The translations under genes and the position numbers were made by a program. From Riemerella columbina DSM 16469 (lineage in GTDB: Bacteria > Bacteroidota > Bacteroidia > Flavobacteriales > Weeksellaceae), in assembly GCF_000374405.1 (NCBI RefSeq), contig NZ_KB894231.1, positions 1 to 32,564 of the forward strand: a DNA stretch of 32,564 nucleotides, in the 5' to 3' direction. Numbering within the stretch: the first letter of the stretch is position 1; every line of letters starts with the position of its first letter. This document shows, piece by piece, positions 9,154-18,623 of the stretch. Below the pieces are notes generated by a model. That model was not told the DNA's origin and ran no database searches. It saw only the letters and a program-made list of their open reading frames with translations.

Positions 9154-9213
9154 TAGTAAAATAAAATAGGTTCATCAACAACCTACTTTTCATTCAATAT
9201 TAAGGTAACCATC

Positions 9214-10179
9214 ATGAAATTTCGTACAGAGGTAGAAATAACACCATCCACACAGAAAATCCAAATTGAAGATCAAATATTTTCAATTGGTTCTTGCTTT
9301 GCCTCTGAACTTAACCATCGCCTTTCCGATGGTCAGTTACAAACGCTTCATAATCCTTTTGGAGTCATTTTCAACCCCTACTCTATTCGGAATGCTTTTG
9401 AGCGTATCGCAACTAAACAATACTATACCGAAGAGGAACTCATTTCCTATAATGGCAAGGCGATTTCTCTAGAACATCACACCGATTTTGATTATCCAAA
9501 CACTCAAGAAACCCTCTATTACATCAACAAAAATATAGAGGATGCCCATCAGTTTCTTAAAAATACTCAATGGATCATCATCACTTATGGGACGAGTTTT
9601 ATTTACAACTATTTACCGACAGATCAATTGGTCGCCAATTGTCATAAAATCCCTCATCATCAGTTTAGCAAACGGCTTTTAACCGATGTAGAACTCAAAA
9701 ATAATATTAATAAAACCATAGAATTACTCCAACAGTTTACAGAAAATAAAGCACAAATTTTATTTAGTATTTCGCCTGTACGCCATACCAAAGACGGCAT
9801 GGTAGAAAATCAATGGAGCAAAGCCAAACTGATTAACGCACTACATACCGTTTTAGAACAACAATCCAATGTCCACTATCTTCCCATTTATGAACTATTG
9901 ATGGACGATTTGCGGGATTATCGTTTCTACAAAAACGATATGATTCACCCTTCTATACAAGCCGTAGATTATATTTTTGATAAATTCCAATCGGCTTACT
10001 GTACCCCAGAAACTCAAGAATTTATAAAAGAAAATATCAAAATAATGAATGGTTTAAAACACCGCCCAAAATCGACTACCAGTGAAGAATATCGGCAGTT
10101 TTTAAACCAACTTCAACAGAAAATTCAACATCAACAAACTAAAGTCAACTTTAGAATTTTTAAATCAACTAATTTATGA
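9214..10179 (+). CDS. GSCFA-domain protein
   Basis: Belongs to the GSCFA family (PF08885), named after the motif seen here at residues 26-30 in FSIGSCFASEL. The serine lies in a GxS-like N-terminal block followed by NPFGVIFNPYSI. Later segments WIITYGTSFIYNY, SISPVRHTKDGM and FYKNDMIHPS fit a SGNH/GDSL-hydrolase-like fold, with the D-x-x-H near the end. Biochemical substrates of the family are not established to my knowledge. The 321 residues match typical length. No signal peptide is evident, so it is probably cytoplasmic. It overlaps tatD by four bases (ATGA), indicating translational coupling. The ATG at 9214 lies 60 bases after the 21-bp array. Confidence 0.9.
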   Translation: MKFRTEVEITPSTQKIQIEDQIFSIGSCFASELNHRLSDGQLQTLHNPFGVIFNPYSIRNAFERIATKQYYTEEELISYNGKAISLEHHTDFDYPNTQETLYYINKNIEDAHQFLKNTQWIIITYGTSFIYNYLPTDQLVANCHKIPHHQFSKRLLTDVELKNNINKTIELLQQFTENKAQILFSISPVRHTKDGMVENQWSKAKLINALHTVLEQQSNVHYLPIYELLMDDLRDYRFYKNDMIHPSIQAVDYIFDKFQSAYCTPETQEFIKENIKIMNGLKHRPKSTTSEEYRQFLNQLQQKIQHQQTKVNFRIFKSTNL

Positions 10180-10940
10180 TAGATACCCATACCCACCTCT
10201 ACGCGGAAGAATTTGATAACGACAGAACGGAAGTCATAGAGAGAGCTAAAGCCATTGGCATCACTCATTTTTTCCTGCCCGCTATCAATTCTGAATACCA
10301 CGAGAAAATGTTAGCATTAGAGCAGCAATATTCGGATTGTATGTCTGCGATGATTGGGCTTCACCCCACTTACATAAAACCAGAAACCTATCAACAAGAA
10401 CTTGATTTGATAAAGCAATATCTCGCCCAGCGTCCCTTTTGTGCAATAGGCGAAATCGGAATTGATTTGTATTGGGACAAAACGCATTTAGAATTACAAA
10501 AAGAATGTTTTCGTCAACAAATTGATTGGGCAATAGAATTAGACCGTCCCATTGTAATTCATTCCAGAGATAGCTTTGATGAAACCTTTGAGGTTTTAGA
10601 AGAAAAAAGACATCCTAAATTAAGAGGTATTTTCCATTGTTTTACAGGAACTATTGACCATGCTCAACATGTGATAGACCTTAATTTTAAATTAGGAATT
10701 GGCGGGGTGGTTACTTTTAAAAATGGAAAAATAGACCAATTTCTAAACGAAATTTCACTAGAACATATCGTATTAGAAACCGATGCGCCTTATCTAGCCC
10801 CCGTTCCCTTTAGAGGTAAGCGAAATGAATCCGCCTATCTAGACAAAGTAATGGGAAAACTCGTTGATATTTACCAAAAGCCTTATGCTGAAATAGAGGA
10901 AATTACCACTCGGAATGCTAAAGTTGTTTTTGGGATGTAG
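10176..10940 (+). CDS. tatD: TatD-family metal-dependent hydrolase (DNase)
   Basis: A cytoplasmic amidohydrolase-fold enzyme; characterised relatives act as 3'-5' exonucleases on DNA and RNA. Metal ligands are visible in order: H5 and H7 in DTHTHLYAEEF, the glutamate in GEIGIDLYWD, histidines in IVIHSRDS and IFHCFTG, and the aspartate in LETDAPYLAP. The length of 254 residues is normal. It starts on the last bases of the GSCFA gene (ATGA overlap). Despite the name, the family is not required for twin-arginine transport. Other TatD paralogues cannot be excluded, so the symbol indicates family level. Confidence 0.92.
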   Translation: MIDTHTHLYAEEFDNDRTEVIERAKAIGITHFFLPAINSEYHEKMLALEQQYSDCMSAMIGLHPTYIKPETYQQELDLIKQYLAQRPFCAIGEIGIDLYWDKTHLELQKECFRQQIDWAIELDRPIVIHSRDSFDETFEVLEEKRHPKLRGIFHCFTGTIDHAQHVIDLNFKLGIGGVVTFKNGKIDQFLNEISLEHIVLETDAPYLAPVPFRGKRNESAYLDKVMGKLVDIYQKPYAEIEEITTRNAKVVFGM

Positions 10941-11030
10941 CTAAATGTTATGTTGAAAAAAGTATAACTTTATTCTTGAAATACAAATTAGACTGAAGTA
11001 CAAGCAAGTAAATTTCGATAAACTTTAAAT

Positions 11031-11066
11031 AACAATGCCTTATCAAAATTTTGATAAGGCATTGTT
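11031..11066. terminator. Perfect 36-bp palindrome between convergent tatD and obg
   Basis: Arms aacaatgccttatcaaaa and ttttgataaggcattgtt are exact reverse complements with no spacer. It sits 91 bases after tatD and 7 bases after the obg stop on the other strand, the position expected of a bidirectional terminator. A long U tract is missing on both sides, so termination strength is uncertain. Confidence 0.75.
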
Positions 11067-11073
11067 AAGATTG

Positions 11074-12057
11074 TTATCCGTTAAGCTTTTTCCAAATGAC
11101 ATCTTTTAGTTCTGTCAATCCTTTATTAGTCACTCCCGAAATAAACAGCGGTTGTTTATGCTCTGGAAATTTAGCAGCAATTTCAGCTTCTAATTCGTCG
11201 TCTAATAAATCAGATTTGGAAATCGCGATGATATAATCTTTATCTAATAATTCAGGATTGTATTCTTTTAATTCGTTTTCTAAAATTTTAAACTCTTGGA
11301 AATAATCCTCTGCATCCGCAGGAATCATAAAGAGTAAAATAGAGTTTCTTTCAATATGTCTTAAAAAACGATGTCCTAAACCTTTGCCTTCTGCTGCCCC
11401 CTCGATAATTCCTGGAATATCTGCCATTACAAAAGATTGATGGTCTCTATATTCTATAATCCCTAAGTTGGGCGTTAATGTAGTAAAGGCATAGTCTGCA
11501 ATTTTAGGCTTTGCCGCAGAAAGGGCTGCCAATAGTGTAGATTTACCCGCATTTGGAAACCCTACTAATCCTACATCTGCTAAGATTTTAAGCTCAAAAG
11601 TGATGTAGCCTTCTTCTCCTGGCAATCCTGGCTGGGCGTATCTTGGTGTTTGGTTGGTTGAGGATTTAAAATGTTCGTTGCCTAATCCTCCTTTACCACC
11701 TTCCATCAGAATGATTTCCTGACCATCTTCCATAATCTCACCCATCACCTCGCCATCTTGATTTTTGGCTATAGTCCCAATCGGTACTTCTATATACACA
11801 TCTTGTCCATAGCGTCCAGTCAATTGATTTTTTCCACCGGGCTGACCGTTTTCGGCTTTTACATGGCGTGTATAGCGAAGCGGAAGCAGCGTCCATTCAT
11901 GGGCGTTTCCCTTCATAATGATATGTCCTCCTCTACCACCATCACCGCCATCAGGTCCACCTTTAGGAATATATTTTTCCCTACGAAGATGGGCAGAACC
12001 TGCACCACCGTGACCTGATTTACAATGGATTTTTACATAATCTACAAAATTTGACAT
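11074..12057 (-). CDS. obg: GTPase Obg/CgtA
   Basis: A conserved essential GTPase that binds the large ribosomal subunit and links ribosome maturation to stress and replication control. The glycine-rich Obg fold occupies residues 1-158 ([32 protein letters not shown]). The G domain has G1 GFPNAGKST at 166-174, the switch TTLTPNLG, G3 DIPGIIEGA from 213 and a SKSD-type G4. The 327 residues end at the G domain, lacking the C-terminal extension of the E. coli protein, which is common in this phylum. It is the last gene of the hpt-adk-obg operon. Confidence 0.97.
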   Translation of the reverse strand: MSNFVDYVKIHCKSGHGGAGSAHLRREKYIPKGGPDGGDGGRGGHIIMKGNAHEWTLLPLRYTRHVKAENGQPGGKNQLTGRYGQDVYIEVPIGTIAKNQDGEVMGEIMEDGQEIILMEGGKGGLGNEHFKSSTNQTPRYAQPGLPGEEGYITFELKILADVGLVGFPNAGKSTLLAALSAAKPKIADYAFTTLTPNLGIIEYRDHQSFVMADIPGIIEGAAEGKGLGHRFLRHIERNSILLFMIPADAEDYFQEFKILENELKEYNPELLDKDYIIAISKSDLLDDELEAEIAAKFPEHKQPLFISGVTNKGLTELKDVIWKKLNG

Positions 12058-12128
12058 AACATTTTAATTTTTAGGACCTTTTTAATAGCATAAACGATGC
12101 CAGAGTCCATTTTTTATGAAAAGGAAAA

Positions 12129-12704
12129 TTATAACTTTTCGATTTCAGTATAGAGTTTCTCAGAAATTTCATCAATATTGCCTACACCATTTACTTCCAC
12201 ATACTTCCCTTGCTTTTTATAAAGTTCTGCAACTTCAGCTGTTTTTGCGTAGTATTCTTTTATTCTATTTCTAATGATATTTTCATCTGCATCATCAGTT
12301 CTACCACTCGTTTTACCACGATTTAATAGTCTTTCTACCAATATTTCATCTTCTACAACTAAAGCTAAACAAATGCTAATCTCATCATTCAATTCATCTT
12401 TAACAATAGTTTCTAAAGCCTCCGTTTGTTTTGCTGTTCTAGGGAAACCATCAAAAATAAAGCCTTTGGCATCGGTAGGCTTTCTCAATTCATCTACCAG
12501 CATATCAATGGTCACTTGGTCTGGCACTAACTCACCTTTATCGATATAAGATTTTGCTAATTTTCCAAGTTCGGTATCGTTTTTCATATTATATCTAAAT
12601 AAATCCCCTGTTGAGATTTGCTTTAGATTAAATTTTTTGATTAAGTTTTGAGCCTGCGTACCTTTACCACTCCCTGGAGGGCCAAATAATACAATGTTTA
12701 TCAT
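12129..12704 (-). CDS. adk: Adenylate kinase
   Basis: Interconverts ATP, AMP and ADP in the cytoplasm. The P-loop GPPGSGKGT is at residues 8-16, the AMP-binding STGDLFR at 31-37 and FDGFPRT at 84-90. The LID region near 127-140 is short and lacks the four-cysteine zinc site, making this a short-type adenylate kinase of 191 residues. It lies 39 bases after hpt and 71 bases before obg on the same strand. This gene order places nucleotide salvage and energy balance next to a ribosome-assembly GTPase. Confidence 0.97.
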   Translation of the reverse strand: MINIVLFGPPGSGKGTQAQNLIKKFNLKQISTGDLFRYNMKNDTELGKLAKSYIDKGELVPDQVTIDMLVDELRKPTDAKGFIFDGFPRTAKQTEALETIVKDELNDEISICLALVVEDEILVERLLNRGKTSGRTDDADENIIRNRIKEYYAKTAEVAELYKKQGKYVEVNGVGNIDEISEKLYTEIEKL

Positions 12705-12743
12705 TTTATATTATATTTTTAGATGGGTATCCATCATGATTAA

Positions 12744-13301
12744 TTAATGGTTAATTCTACCGTCTTCTAATTGATACAAATCGGGTAAATTTCTTCCTAA
12801 TTCATCGTAATCTAAGCCGTAGCCTAATACAAATTTGTTAGGAATTTCCTTTGCCACATAGTCGATAGTAAAATCCTTTTTAAAAACTTCTGGTTTCAAT
12901 AATAGAGAGGCAACTCTAAGGGACTTTGGACGATGCGTATTTTTAAAATATTCAAATAAACTTTCTAAAGTATTCCCAGTATCTACAATATCTTCCATTA
13001 AAATAATATGGCGACCTTCTACATCTTTCGTCAGTTCCATTTTGTTGTAAACAATTCCCGTAGAAGTTAAGCCACCATGGTAAGAACTTACTTGTAAAAA
13101 AGCCACTTCACATTGCCCTGGATAATGCTTTAGAAAATCTGAGAAAAACATTATTACGCCATTTAAAACACCTATGAAAACGGGGGTTTCATTTTTGTAG
13201 TCTTCATAGACTTTCTGTGCAAGTGTTTTAATATAGTTTTGTATTTCTTCATTTTTTAGATAAGGTACAAAAGTCTTATCATGAATTTTTATTTTTTCCA
13301 T
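12744..13301 (-). CDS. hpt: Hypoxanthine phosphoribosyltransferase
   Basis: Salvages hypoxanthine (and usually guanine) to the nucleotide using PRPP. The PRPP-binding motif EDIVDTGNT is at residues 103-111 and the flexible-loop SSYHGG at 72-77. The start is placed at the ATG at 13301, giving 185 residues. A TTG six codons earlier overlaps the TAAATTTG promoter box at 13317-13324 and so would not be transcribed. It is the first gene of the hpt-adk-obg operon and divergent from the TPR gene. Confidence 0.95.
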   Translation of the reverse strand: MEKIKIHDKTFVPYLKNEEIQNYIKTLAQKVYEDYKNETPVFIGVLNGVIMFFSDFLKHYPGQCEVAFLQVSSYHGGLTSTGIVYNKMELTKDVEGRHIILMEDIVDTGNTLESLFEYFKNTHRPKSLRVASLLLKPEVFKKDFTIDYVAKEIPNKFVLGYGLDYDELGRNLPDLYQLEDGRINH

Positions 13302-13316
13302 AATTTTTCCAAAAGG

Positions 13317-13324
13317 CAAATTTA
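13317..13324 (-). promoter_or_regulatory. -7 box of the hpt-adk-obg operon
   Basis: TAAATTTG on the minus strand, an exact TAnnTTTG match, 15 bases upstream of the hpt ATG. It implies a 5' leader of roughly ten bases and rules out the longer start. Confidence 0.55.
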
Positions 13325-13477
13325 AGAAATTTAAATGTTTTTAGGTAGTAATGTTGAAAAAATATATTTCACCATAATCTCACAAATTCAAAATTGTGTA
13401 GCTTCGCGATATAAGATTTTAACAAAACCTTAGTTTTTATTTAAGATAAAAGATTTCTTAAAACAATAAGTTTTCCT

Positions 13478-13485
13478 TATTTTCG
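13478..13485 (+). promoter_or_regulatory. Candidate -7 box of the TPR/OMP operon
   Basis: TATTTTCG, one mismatch from TAnnTTTG, 35 bases before the ATG at 13521. It is the best match in this divergent spacer. Confidence 0.35.
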
Positions 13486-13520
13486 TTGCTTTAAAAGAAT
13501 TGAGTGTTAGAAAATTCATT

Positions 13521-16475
13521 ATGAAAAAAAATAAATTTGTCCTCGCCGCTTTGGTGTTTTCTTTTGGAATATTCAAAGCACAACAAAGTCAGTTATTTAG
13601 AGATAAAAATCAATATCAGCAGGATTTAGCCCAGCAGCTATATCAACAGAATATCTATACGGCATCTCACCAAGCCTATACAGACCTCCATCTTTACAAT
13701 ACCCATATTGCAAAGTCTGAGAAAGTATTTTCGGGGTTTTATATGCATTTAATAGAGGTTTTATTACAATATCCCAATGCTGAGCAAGGGTTAGAATCTT
13801 TTATTGTGCAGCATCCTGAAGCTTCATCGTTTAATAATGCTAAAATGCCTTTGGTGGATTATTATTTAATAAAAAAAGATTTTGCTAAGGCTAAAGCATT
13901 GCTTAATCAAATTAATCCCAATCAATTATCGCCTTCCGAAACAACGCAATATGCTTTAAAATTAGGTTATGCCGAATTTATGACTGGAAACTCAGCGGTG
14001 GCGATAAAAACACTAAGTGATATCTACGATACAGCAGAAGAGCCCTCCAAAAGTGATATCGCCTATATGCTTGGACATTTGTATTATACCAATCAGCAAA
14101 ATGCGGAAGCCCTTACTTATTTTGATACCATTCGGTATAAAGAAAAATACAATCATTTGGTACAACCTTATTATGTGCAAATGTATTACCAAAATAAGGA
14201 CTATAACAGAGCCATATCTGAAGGAGAAAACATTCTAAATGAAAACCTTGCCGACGATTATAAGGCAGAAGTTCATAAAATCATTGGGGAAAGTTACTTT
14301 ATGCAACAGAACTATTCTGCGGCTTATCCTCACCTAAAACAATACTTTGACTATAAAACCCAACCTAGCGAAAGCGATTTATATGAAATGGGATTTGTAG
14401 CCGCACAATTAGGTCTATACGAAGAAGCAGTTTCGTATTATAATCAATTGATTAACCAACAGTCTGCTTTGGCTCAAAATGCATACTACCAACTAGGAAA
14501 CGCTTACCTTCAAACAGGTAAAAAGAAAGAAGCTCTATCGGCATTTCGTTCTGCTTATCAGATGAATTACGATGCGCAAATCAAGCGTTTAGCCCATCTA
14601 CAATATGCTAAATTGAGTTATGATATTGGTAACCCTTACGAACCATCGCCGAGTGTGATTCAGGAGTACATTAAAAACTATCCAAAGCAATCCAGTGAAC
14701 TACAACCGATTTTGGTGAAGTCTTACTTATATTCTGGAAACTATCAGGCTACTTTAGAAGCGATAAGACAAATGCCTCAGCAAAATACAGCGACTGAAAA
14801 AATAGAACAAGAAGCTGCTTATTTATTAGGAACAGAAGAATATAATAAAGGAAATTTCACACTGGCAGAACGCTATTTTAAACAAAGTTTAAAGTACCAA
14901 CACAATACAGAATTTAATCTAAAAGCCCAATATTGGCTCGGACAAACTTACTTTCAATTAGGGGATTATCCGCAAGCAATTTCTACATTTGAACAATTAA
15001 ATAAAACTAAAGGCAATTTCGACGAACGCCAACAGTTACCGTACGATTTAGGTTATGCTTACTTTAAGGCTAAAGATTTTGATAAAGCCAAGGAAATGTT
15101 TACTATTTATCTAAAAAATCCTCGCCCAGAATTTAAAGCCGATGCTGAACTAAGACTTGCCGACACACATTATGCCAATAATGAACTTAACGAAGCCATA
15201 GACCTCTACAATAAAGCCGATGCTACGGACGACTATACGCTATTCCAAAAAGCGATGGCACTTGGGTTTAAAGGCGATACCGAAGCCAAAATTGCAGAAA
15301 TGAAACAGCTCGTAGCCCAACATCCACAATCTGACTATGTAGATGATGCCTTATACGAAATTGCAACGGCTTACGCAGCGAATGAACAGTTTAAAGAATC
15401 GGATACTTATTTCGATAAAGTGATAGCGACCAGCCAAGATGTACAATTAGTTGCCAATGCCGAAATCTATAAAGTTCAAAATGAAATTTCTAACCAGCAA
15501 GAGGCTTCCACTTCTCTTAAACGCTTAAGCGATAAATACCAGCATACGGCATTTGCAGAAAAAATTGCCATTGTTGCGAAACCTTATTTCATTAAAAATG
15601 GTGATGTGGTAGGGTATCAGAAATTTGTACAAGATTTAGGTGTTTCCATTAACCCTTCGGAAATGGATGAGCTTAATCTAACGACGGCAAAACAATTTTA
15701 TACTAAAAAGCAGTTTGATAAAGCGATTCCTTACTACGAAAAGTATTTAAAATCCAATCTCAACTCTAACCAAGCCTATCAAGCAAGGTATGAGCTAGCA
15801 GAATCGTACTACCAAAGTGGGCAGGATGATGAGGCTTTGAAACAATTTAAACTGATTTCTACAGCAACCAACGACTATCAGGAAGATGCTAAAGTAAGAA
15901 CTGCTCAAATTTTACTTCATCAAAATAAAGTGTCTGAAACGGTTACAGAATTAGAAACTCTGGTTAACTCTAACGATGCTAAAATAAAATCTTTTGCCCA
16001 AATCGAATTAATGAAATACTATGCCGATATAAAAGATTTTTCTAAAGCGGAACGCTATGCAGACCTAGTTTTAGCCAATACCAAAAACGCTACTGCCATT
16101 ATAGAACAAGCCCGAGTGATAAAAGCCCGAAGTCTAATGTCTAAAGAAAAAGACAGCGAGGCACAAAAAGCATTTGCTCAGCTTGAAAAATCTGCCAATC
16201 CGAGCGTAGCCGCAGAGGCACTCTATGCCAAAGCCTATTATCAGAATAAAGGGAAAGCCTTTAAATCAAGCAACGAAACGATATTTAAACTGGCGAATAA
16301 TTATGCTTCTGAAGAGTATTGGGGCGCTAAAGCCTTAGTGGTGATGGCAAAAAATTATTTAGCCTTGAAAGATAAATATCAAGCCAGCTATACTTGCGAC
16401 CAAATTATTGCCAACTACCAAGATTTTCCAGAGGTAGTGGAAGAAGCAAAAGCGGTAAAGAAAACGATAAAATAA
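13521..16475 (+). CDS. Large exported TPR-repeat protein
   Basis: A 984-residue protein built almost entirely of tetratricopeptide repeats, shown by recurring patterns such as AYYQLGNAYLQTGKKKEALSA, AQYWLGQTYFQLGDYPQA and DDALYEIATAYAANEQFKES. A signal peptide opens the protein (MKKNKFVLAALVFSF, likely cut at KA-QQ, residues 20/21). The ATG at 13521 is chosen over a TTG seven codons earlier because the signal peptide starts there. It is probably periplasmic or bound to the outer membrane and acts as a scaffold; no enzyme motif is visible. The next gene, an outer-membrane barrel, starts 32 bases downstream, suggesting the two work together at the envelope. Specific partners are unknown. Confidence 0.88.
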   Translation: MKKNKFVLAALVFSFGIFKAQQSQLFRDKNQYQQDLAQQLYQQNIYTASHQAYTDLHLYNTHIAKSEKVFSGFYMHLIEVLLQYPNAEQGLESFIVQHPEASSFNNAKMPLVDYYLIKKDFAKAKALLNQINPNQLSPSETTQYALKLGYAEFMTGNSAVAIKTLSDIYDTAEEPSKSDIAYMLGHLYYTNQQNAEALTYFDTIRYKEKYNHLVQPYYVQMYYQNKDYNRAISEGENILNENLADDYKAEVHKIIGESYFMQQNYSAAYPHLKQYFDYKTQPSESDLYEMGFVAAQLGLYEEAVSYYNQLINQQSALAQNAYYQLGNAYLQTGKKKEALSAFRSAYQMNYDAQIKRLAHLQYAKLSYDIGNPYEPSPSVIQEYIKNYPKQSSELQPILVKSYLYSGNYQATLEAIRQMPQQNTATEKIEQEAAYLLGTEEYNKGNFTLAERYFKQSLKYQHNTEFNLKAQYWLGQTYFQLGDYPQAISTFEQLNKTKGNFDERQQLPYDLGYAYFKAKDFDKAKEMFTIYLKNPRPEFKADAELRLADTHYANNELNEAIDLYNKADATDDYTLFQKAMALGFKGDTEAKIAEMKQLVAQHPQSDYVDDALYEIATAYAANEQFKESDTYFDKVIATSQDVQLVANAEIYKVQNEISNQQEASTSLKRLSDKYQHTAFAEKIAIVAKPYFIKNGDVVGYQKFVQDLGVSINPSEMDELNLTTAKQFYTKKQFDKAIPYYEKYLKSNLNSNQAYQARYELAESYYQSGQDDEALKQFKLISTATNDYQEDAKVRTAQILLHQNKVSETVTELETLVNSNDAKIKSFAQIELMKYYADIKDFSKAERYADLVLANTKNATAIIEQARVIKARSLMSKEKDSEAQKAFAQLEKSANPSVAAEALYAKAYYQNKGKAFKSSNETIFKLANNYASEEYWGAKALVVMAKNYLALKDKYQASYTCDQIIANYQDFPEVVEEAKAVKKTIK

Positions 16476-16507
16476 GTGAATTACACTTTAATTTTAACCT
16501 AAGAACA

Positions 16508-18271
16508 ATGAATAGAAAAAGCCTATTAGCCTTTATATTATTAAGCCTTAGTACCATATCTATGGCACAAATCAAAGAGGAAAAATTAATCCTAGACCGT
16601 AAGCGTGTGCCAGAAGTAAAACGCATTGAAAAGAAAAAAACTTCGGTACCTTCGGAAAAAAACTATCCACCAGAAGAAAAATCGAATGAAGTGATAGACT
16701 ATCAAATCCAAGATGTGCCTGTACTTTCGGATTTTCAGCCGTCTACCATTCAGGGGGAAGATGTATCGCCCAAATTAGGCAATCAGTATCAGCGTAATTA
16801 TTTCCGTTTGGGCTATGGCAATTACAATCAATTTTTAGCCGATGGGAGTATCTCGGGGAATATTCAAGATAATTTAGAAGTAGGTGCCGATGTCCATTAT
16901 ACTTCCAACGAAGGCTTAAAAAATGAGTATGCATGGAAATCGGGACAAAAAGATACCAAACTAACAGGATTTTTAAATCATTATGGCGATTTGGGCAAAA
17001 CAAATGTGACCACCAATATTAAACTCCACGATTTTAATTGGTATGGCGTAAATGAGTTTCAACCCGATGCCGATACCGACTTTAGACAAACTTATAGTCA
17101 GTTTGATGTCAATGCCCATTACGATTTTTATTCTAAAAATATTCTTAATTCGGTAGACTTTACTTCATCTTTTTTAAAAGACCGTTTTAATGCTAATGAA
17201 AGTCAAGTCAATTTTGGACTTAATCTTTCTAAATATGAAATAGAATTTGGACAAGATTTAAAATTAAATTTAGATTTGGGTACGGGTGTCCAACTAGTAA
17301 ATACCAACTTTAAGGAATTGACACAAAATCAGTCGAAATATTTTAATGGACATCTAACTCCAAAAGTGACTTTCCAGAAAGGGGATTCTTATTTAATGCT
17401 AGGTTCAGAGTTTTCATTTTTAAATGGCTCTACGCAATCCAATCTATTGAATGAGAAACAAAACGGCCGTTTCTATTGGTTTCCAAAAGTTGAGGTTTTA
17501 TTGGGTGTATCGCCCGAAATTCAGTTTTATGGTGGTGTAGATGGTGGTTTAAAAATGAACACTTACGAGTCCTTATTGAACGAAAATCCATACCTTGTTC
17601 CTGACCTTAGTTTAAAACCAACCGAAACTAAATATCAATTTTATGTAGGTATAAAGGGAACTTGGGAGGACCAGTTAAAATATGATGTTAATGCCAAGTT
17701 TGGGAAGTTAAATAATATGGCATTTTATAAAGCCAACTCGTTATTCGATGATGAACTTTATGCCAATAGAGTTGCTTATGATTTTCTAAACACTTACCAT
17801 ATTGCTTATCACAATGGTTCGCTTAGTGAGGTTGAAGCTAATTTACACTACAATCCCATTTCTAATCTACAAATTGACGGGGGATTAAAATTCCAAAAAT
17901 TTAATTTAGACCATCAAGCGATTGTGTATAATAAGCCTTTAGTTCAAATGAGCATTGGAGCCAATTATGCTATGTTGGATAAAAAGTTAAATCTCGGTGC
18001 TAAAGCCTTTTTTGTAAGCGATAGAACAACCAATGTGTATACGCTACAACCGAATCCACTTATTGCTATTCCTAACTATAACATCTCTGAAGCAGTAGAG
18101 CATAAAGTAGGGGGCTATGCAGACATCAATCTGTCCGCAGAGTATAGAATTCATAAAAATTTTAGTATTTTTGCCCTTGCTAACAATTTAGTTGGTGCAA
18201 AATATCAAACCTATAACGGTTATAAAGTACTAGGCACCCAGATATTAGGTGGGGTAAAGGTTAGATTTTAA
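16508..18271 (+). CDS. Outer-membrane beta-barrel protein, TonB-receptor-like
   Basis: This 587-residue protein starts at the ATG at 16508, which opens a signal peptide (MNRKSLLAFILLSLS, cut at MA-QI, residues 20/21); the frame is open further upstream only because it runs inside the TPR gene. After a charged linker rich in K, E and P (about 25-75) the rest alternates polar and aromatic residues as in a barrel, with strands such as NYFRLGYGNYNQFLADG and a typical receptor-like end (FALANNLVGAKYQTYNGY, then GGVKVRF with a terminal phenylalanine). A recognisable plug domain is missing, so it is unlike a full TonB receptor. Co-transcribed with the TPR gene. Substrate unknown. Confidence 0.82.
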   Translation: MNRKSLLAFILLSLSTISMAQIKEEKLILDRKRVPEVKRIEKKKTSVPSEKNYPPEEKSNEVIDYQIQDVPVLSDFQPSTIQGEDVSPKLGNQYQRNYFRLGYGNYNQFLADGSISGNIQDNLEVGADVHYTSNEGLKNEYAWKSGQKDTKLTGFLNHYGDLGKTNVTTNIKLHDFNWYGVNEFQPDADTDFRQTYSQFDVNAHYDFYSKNILNSVDFTSSFLKDRFNANESQVNFGLNLSKYEIEFGQDLKLNLDLGTGVQLVNTNFKELTQNQSKYFNGHLTPKVTFQKGDSYLMLGSEFSFLNGSTQSNLLNEKQNGRFYWFPKVEVLLGVSPEIQFYGGVDGGLKMNTYESLLNENPYLVPDLSLKPTETKYQFYVGIKGTWEDQLKYDVNAKFGKLNNMAFYKANSLFDDELYANRVAYDFLNTYHIAYHNGSLSEVEANLHYNPISNLQIDGGLKFQKFNLDHQAIVYNKPLVQMSIGANYAMLDKKLNLGAKAFFVSDRTTNVYTLQPNPLIAIPNYNISEAVEHKVGGYADINLSAEYRIHKNFSIFALANNLVGAKYQTYNGYKVLGTQILGGVKVRF

Positions 18272-18328
18272 AGTTAAAAATTAGAACTGATTTTCTAAGA
18301 ATTAAAAATAGAATATCATTTCAATATT

Positions 18329-18400
18329 GGCCCTATAGTTTAATGGATAGAATTAAAGATTCCGGTTCTTTAGGTTGAGGTTCGATTCCTCATAGGGCTA
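18329..18400 (+). tRNA. tRNA-Arg (anticodon CCG)
   Basis: Folds as a cloverleaf: acceptor GGCCCTA/TAGGGCT (first pair G-U), D-stem GTTT/GAAT, anticodon stem AAAGA/TCTTT enclosing loop TTCCGGT (anticodon CCG), and T-stem TGAGG/CCTCA with loop TTCGATT. The discriminator is A. CCA is not encoded (the next bases are CAA). It reads the rare codon CGG. A hairpin follows directly. tRNA genes are common integration sites, and the DNA after this one looks rearranged. Confidence 0.9.
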
Positions 18401-18401
18401 C

Positions 18402-18429
18402 AAATCGCCTTTAAATAGGGCGATTTTTT
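18402..18429 (+). terminator. Rho-independent terminator after tRNA-Arg
   Basis: Stem aaatcgcc / ggcgattt with an A/T-rich loop, ending in a run of six T. Confidence 0.8.
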
Positions 18430-18623
18430 AATTATACCCCCAAAAACACCCCCACTTTTTTAAAGAAACAATAAAAAAAACTCTGACTTTTCATAGGTTA
18501 TGTTTATTGATTTACCGGTTCCCAAATTTTCTTTAAGTTATCAAAATTACTTTTCAAATACTTATAATTGGATTGTATCAGCATTGAAATTAGCGGAGTG
18601 TACGGCGAAGCAAGGGCAATAAA
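18430..18623. other. Unassigned segment between tRNA-Arg and thrA'
   Basis: Contains two C-runs on the plus strand (tacccccaaaaacaccccca, 18434-18453). On the minus strand an open frame of about 63 codons ends at 18504 with SNFDNLKKIWEPVNQ and runs back into the thrA' region, without a clear start or family. It may be the end of a foreign gene brought in with the rearrangement. No integrase motif is recognisable. Confidence 0.35.

Noticed and set aside
8938-9156. A cysteine-rich 72-residue peptide with NCNxxxx heptads, and mirror frames on the other strand
   Set aside because: The openness follows from the 21-bp period being a multiple of three; the start is a TTG inside the dprE1-like gene with no ribosome site.
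16394-16507. Longer start for the outer-membrane barrel inside the TPR gene
   Set aside because: The signal peptide begins at the ATG at 16508; the extension is the TPR coding region in another frame.
18432-18494. A 20-codon minus-strand frame next to tRNA-Arg
   Set aside because: Too short, low complexity, no ribosome site and no recognisable family.
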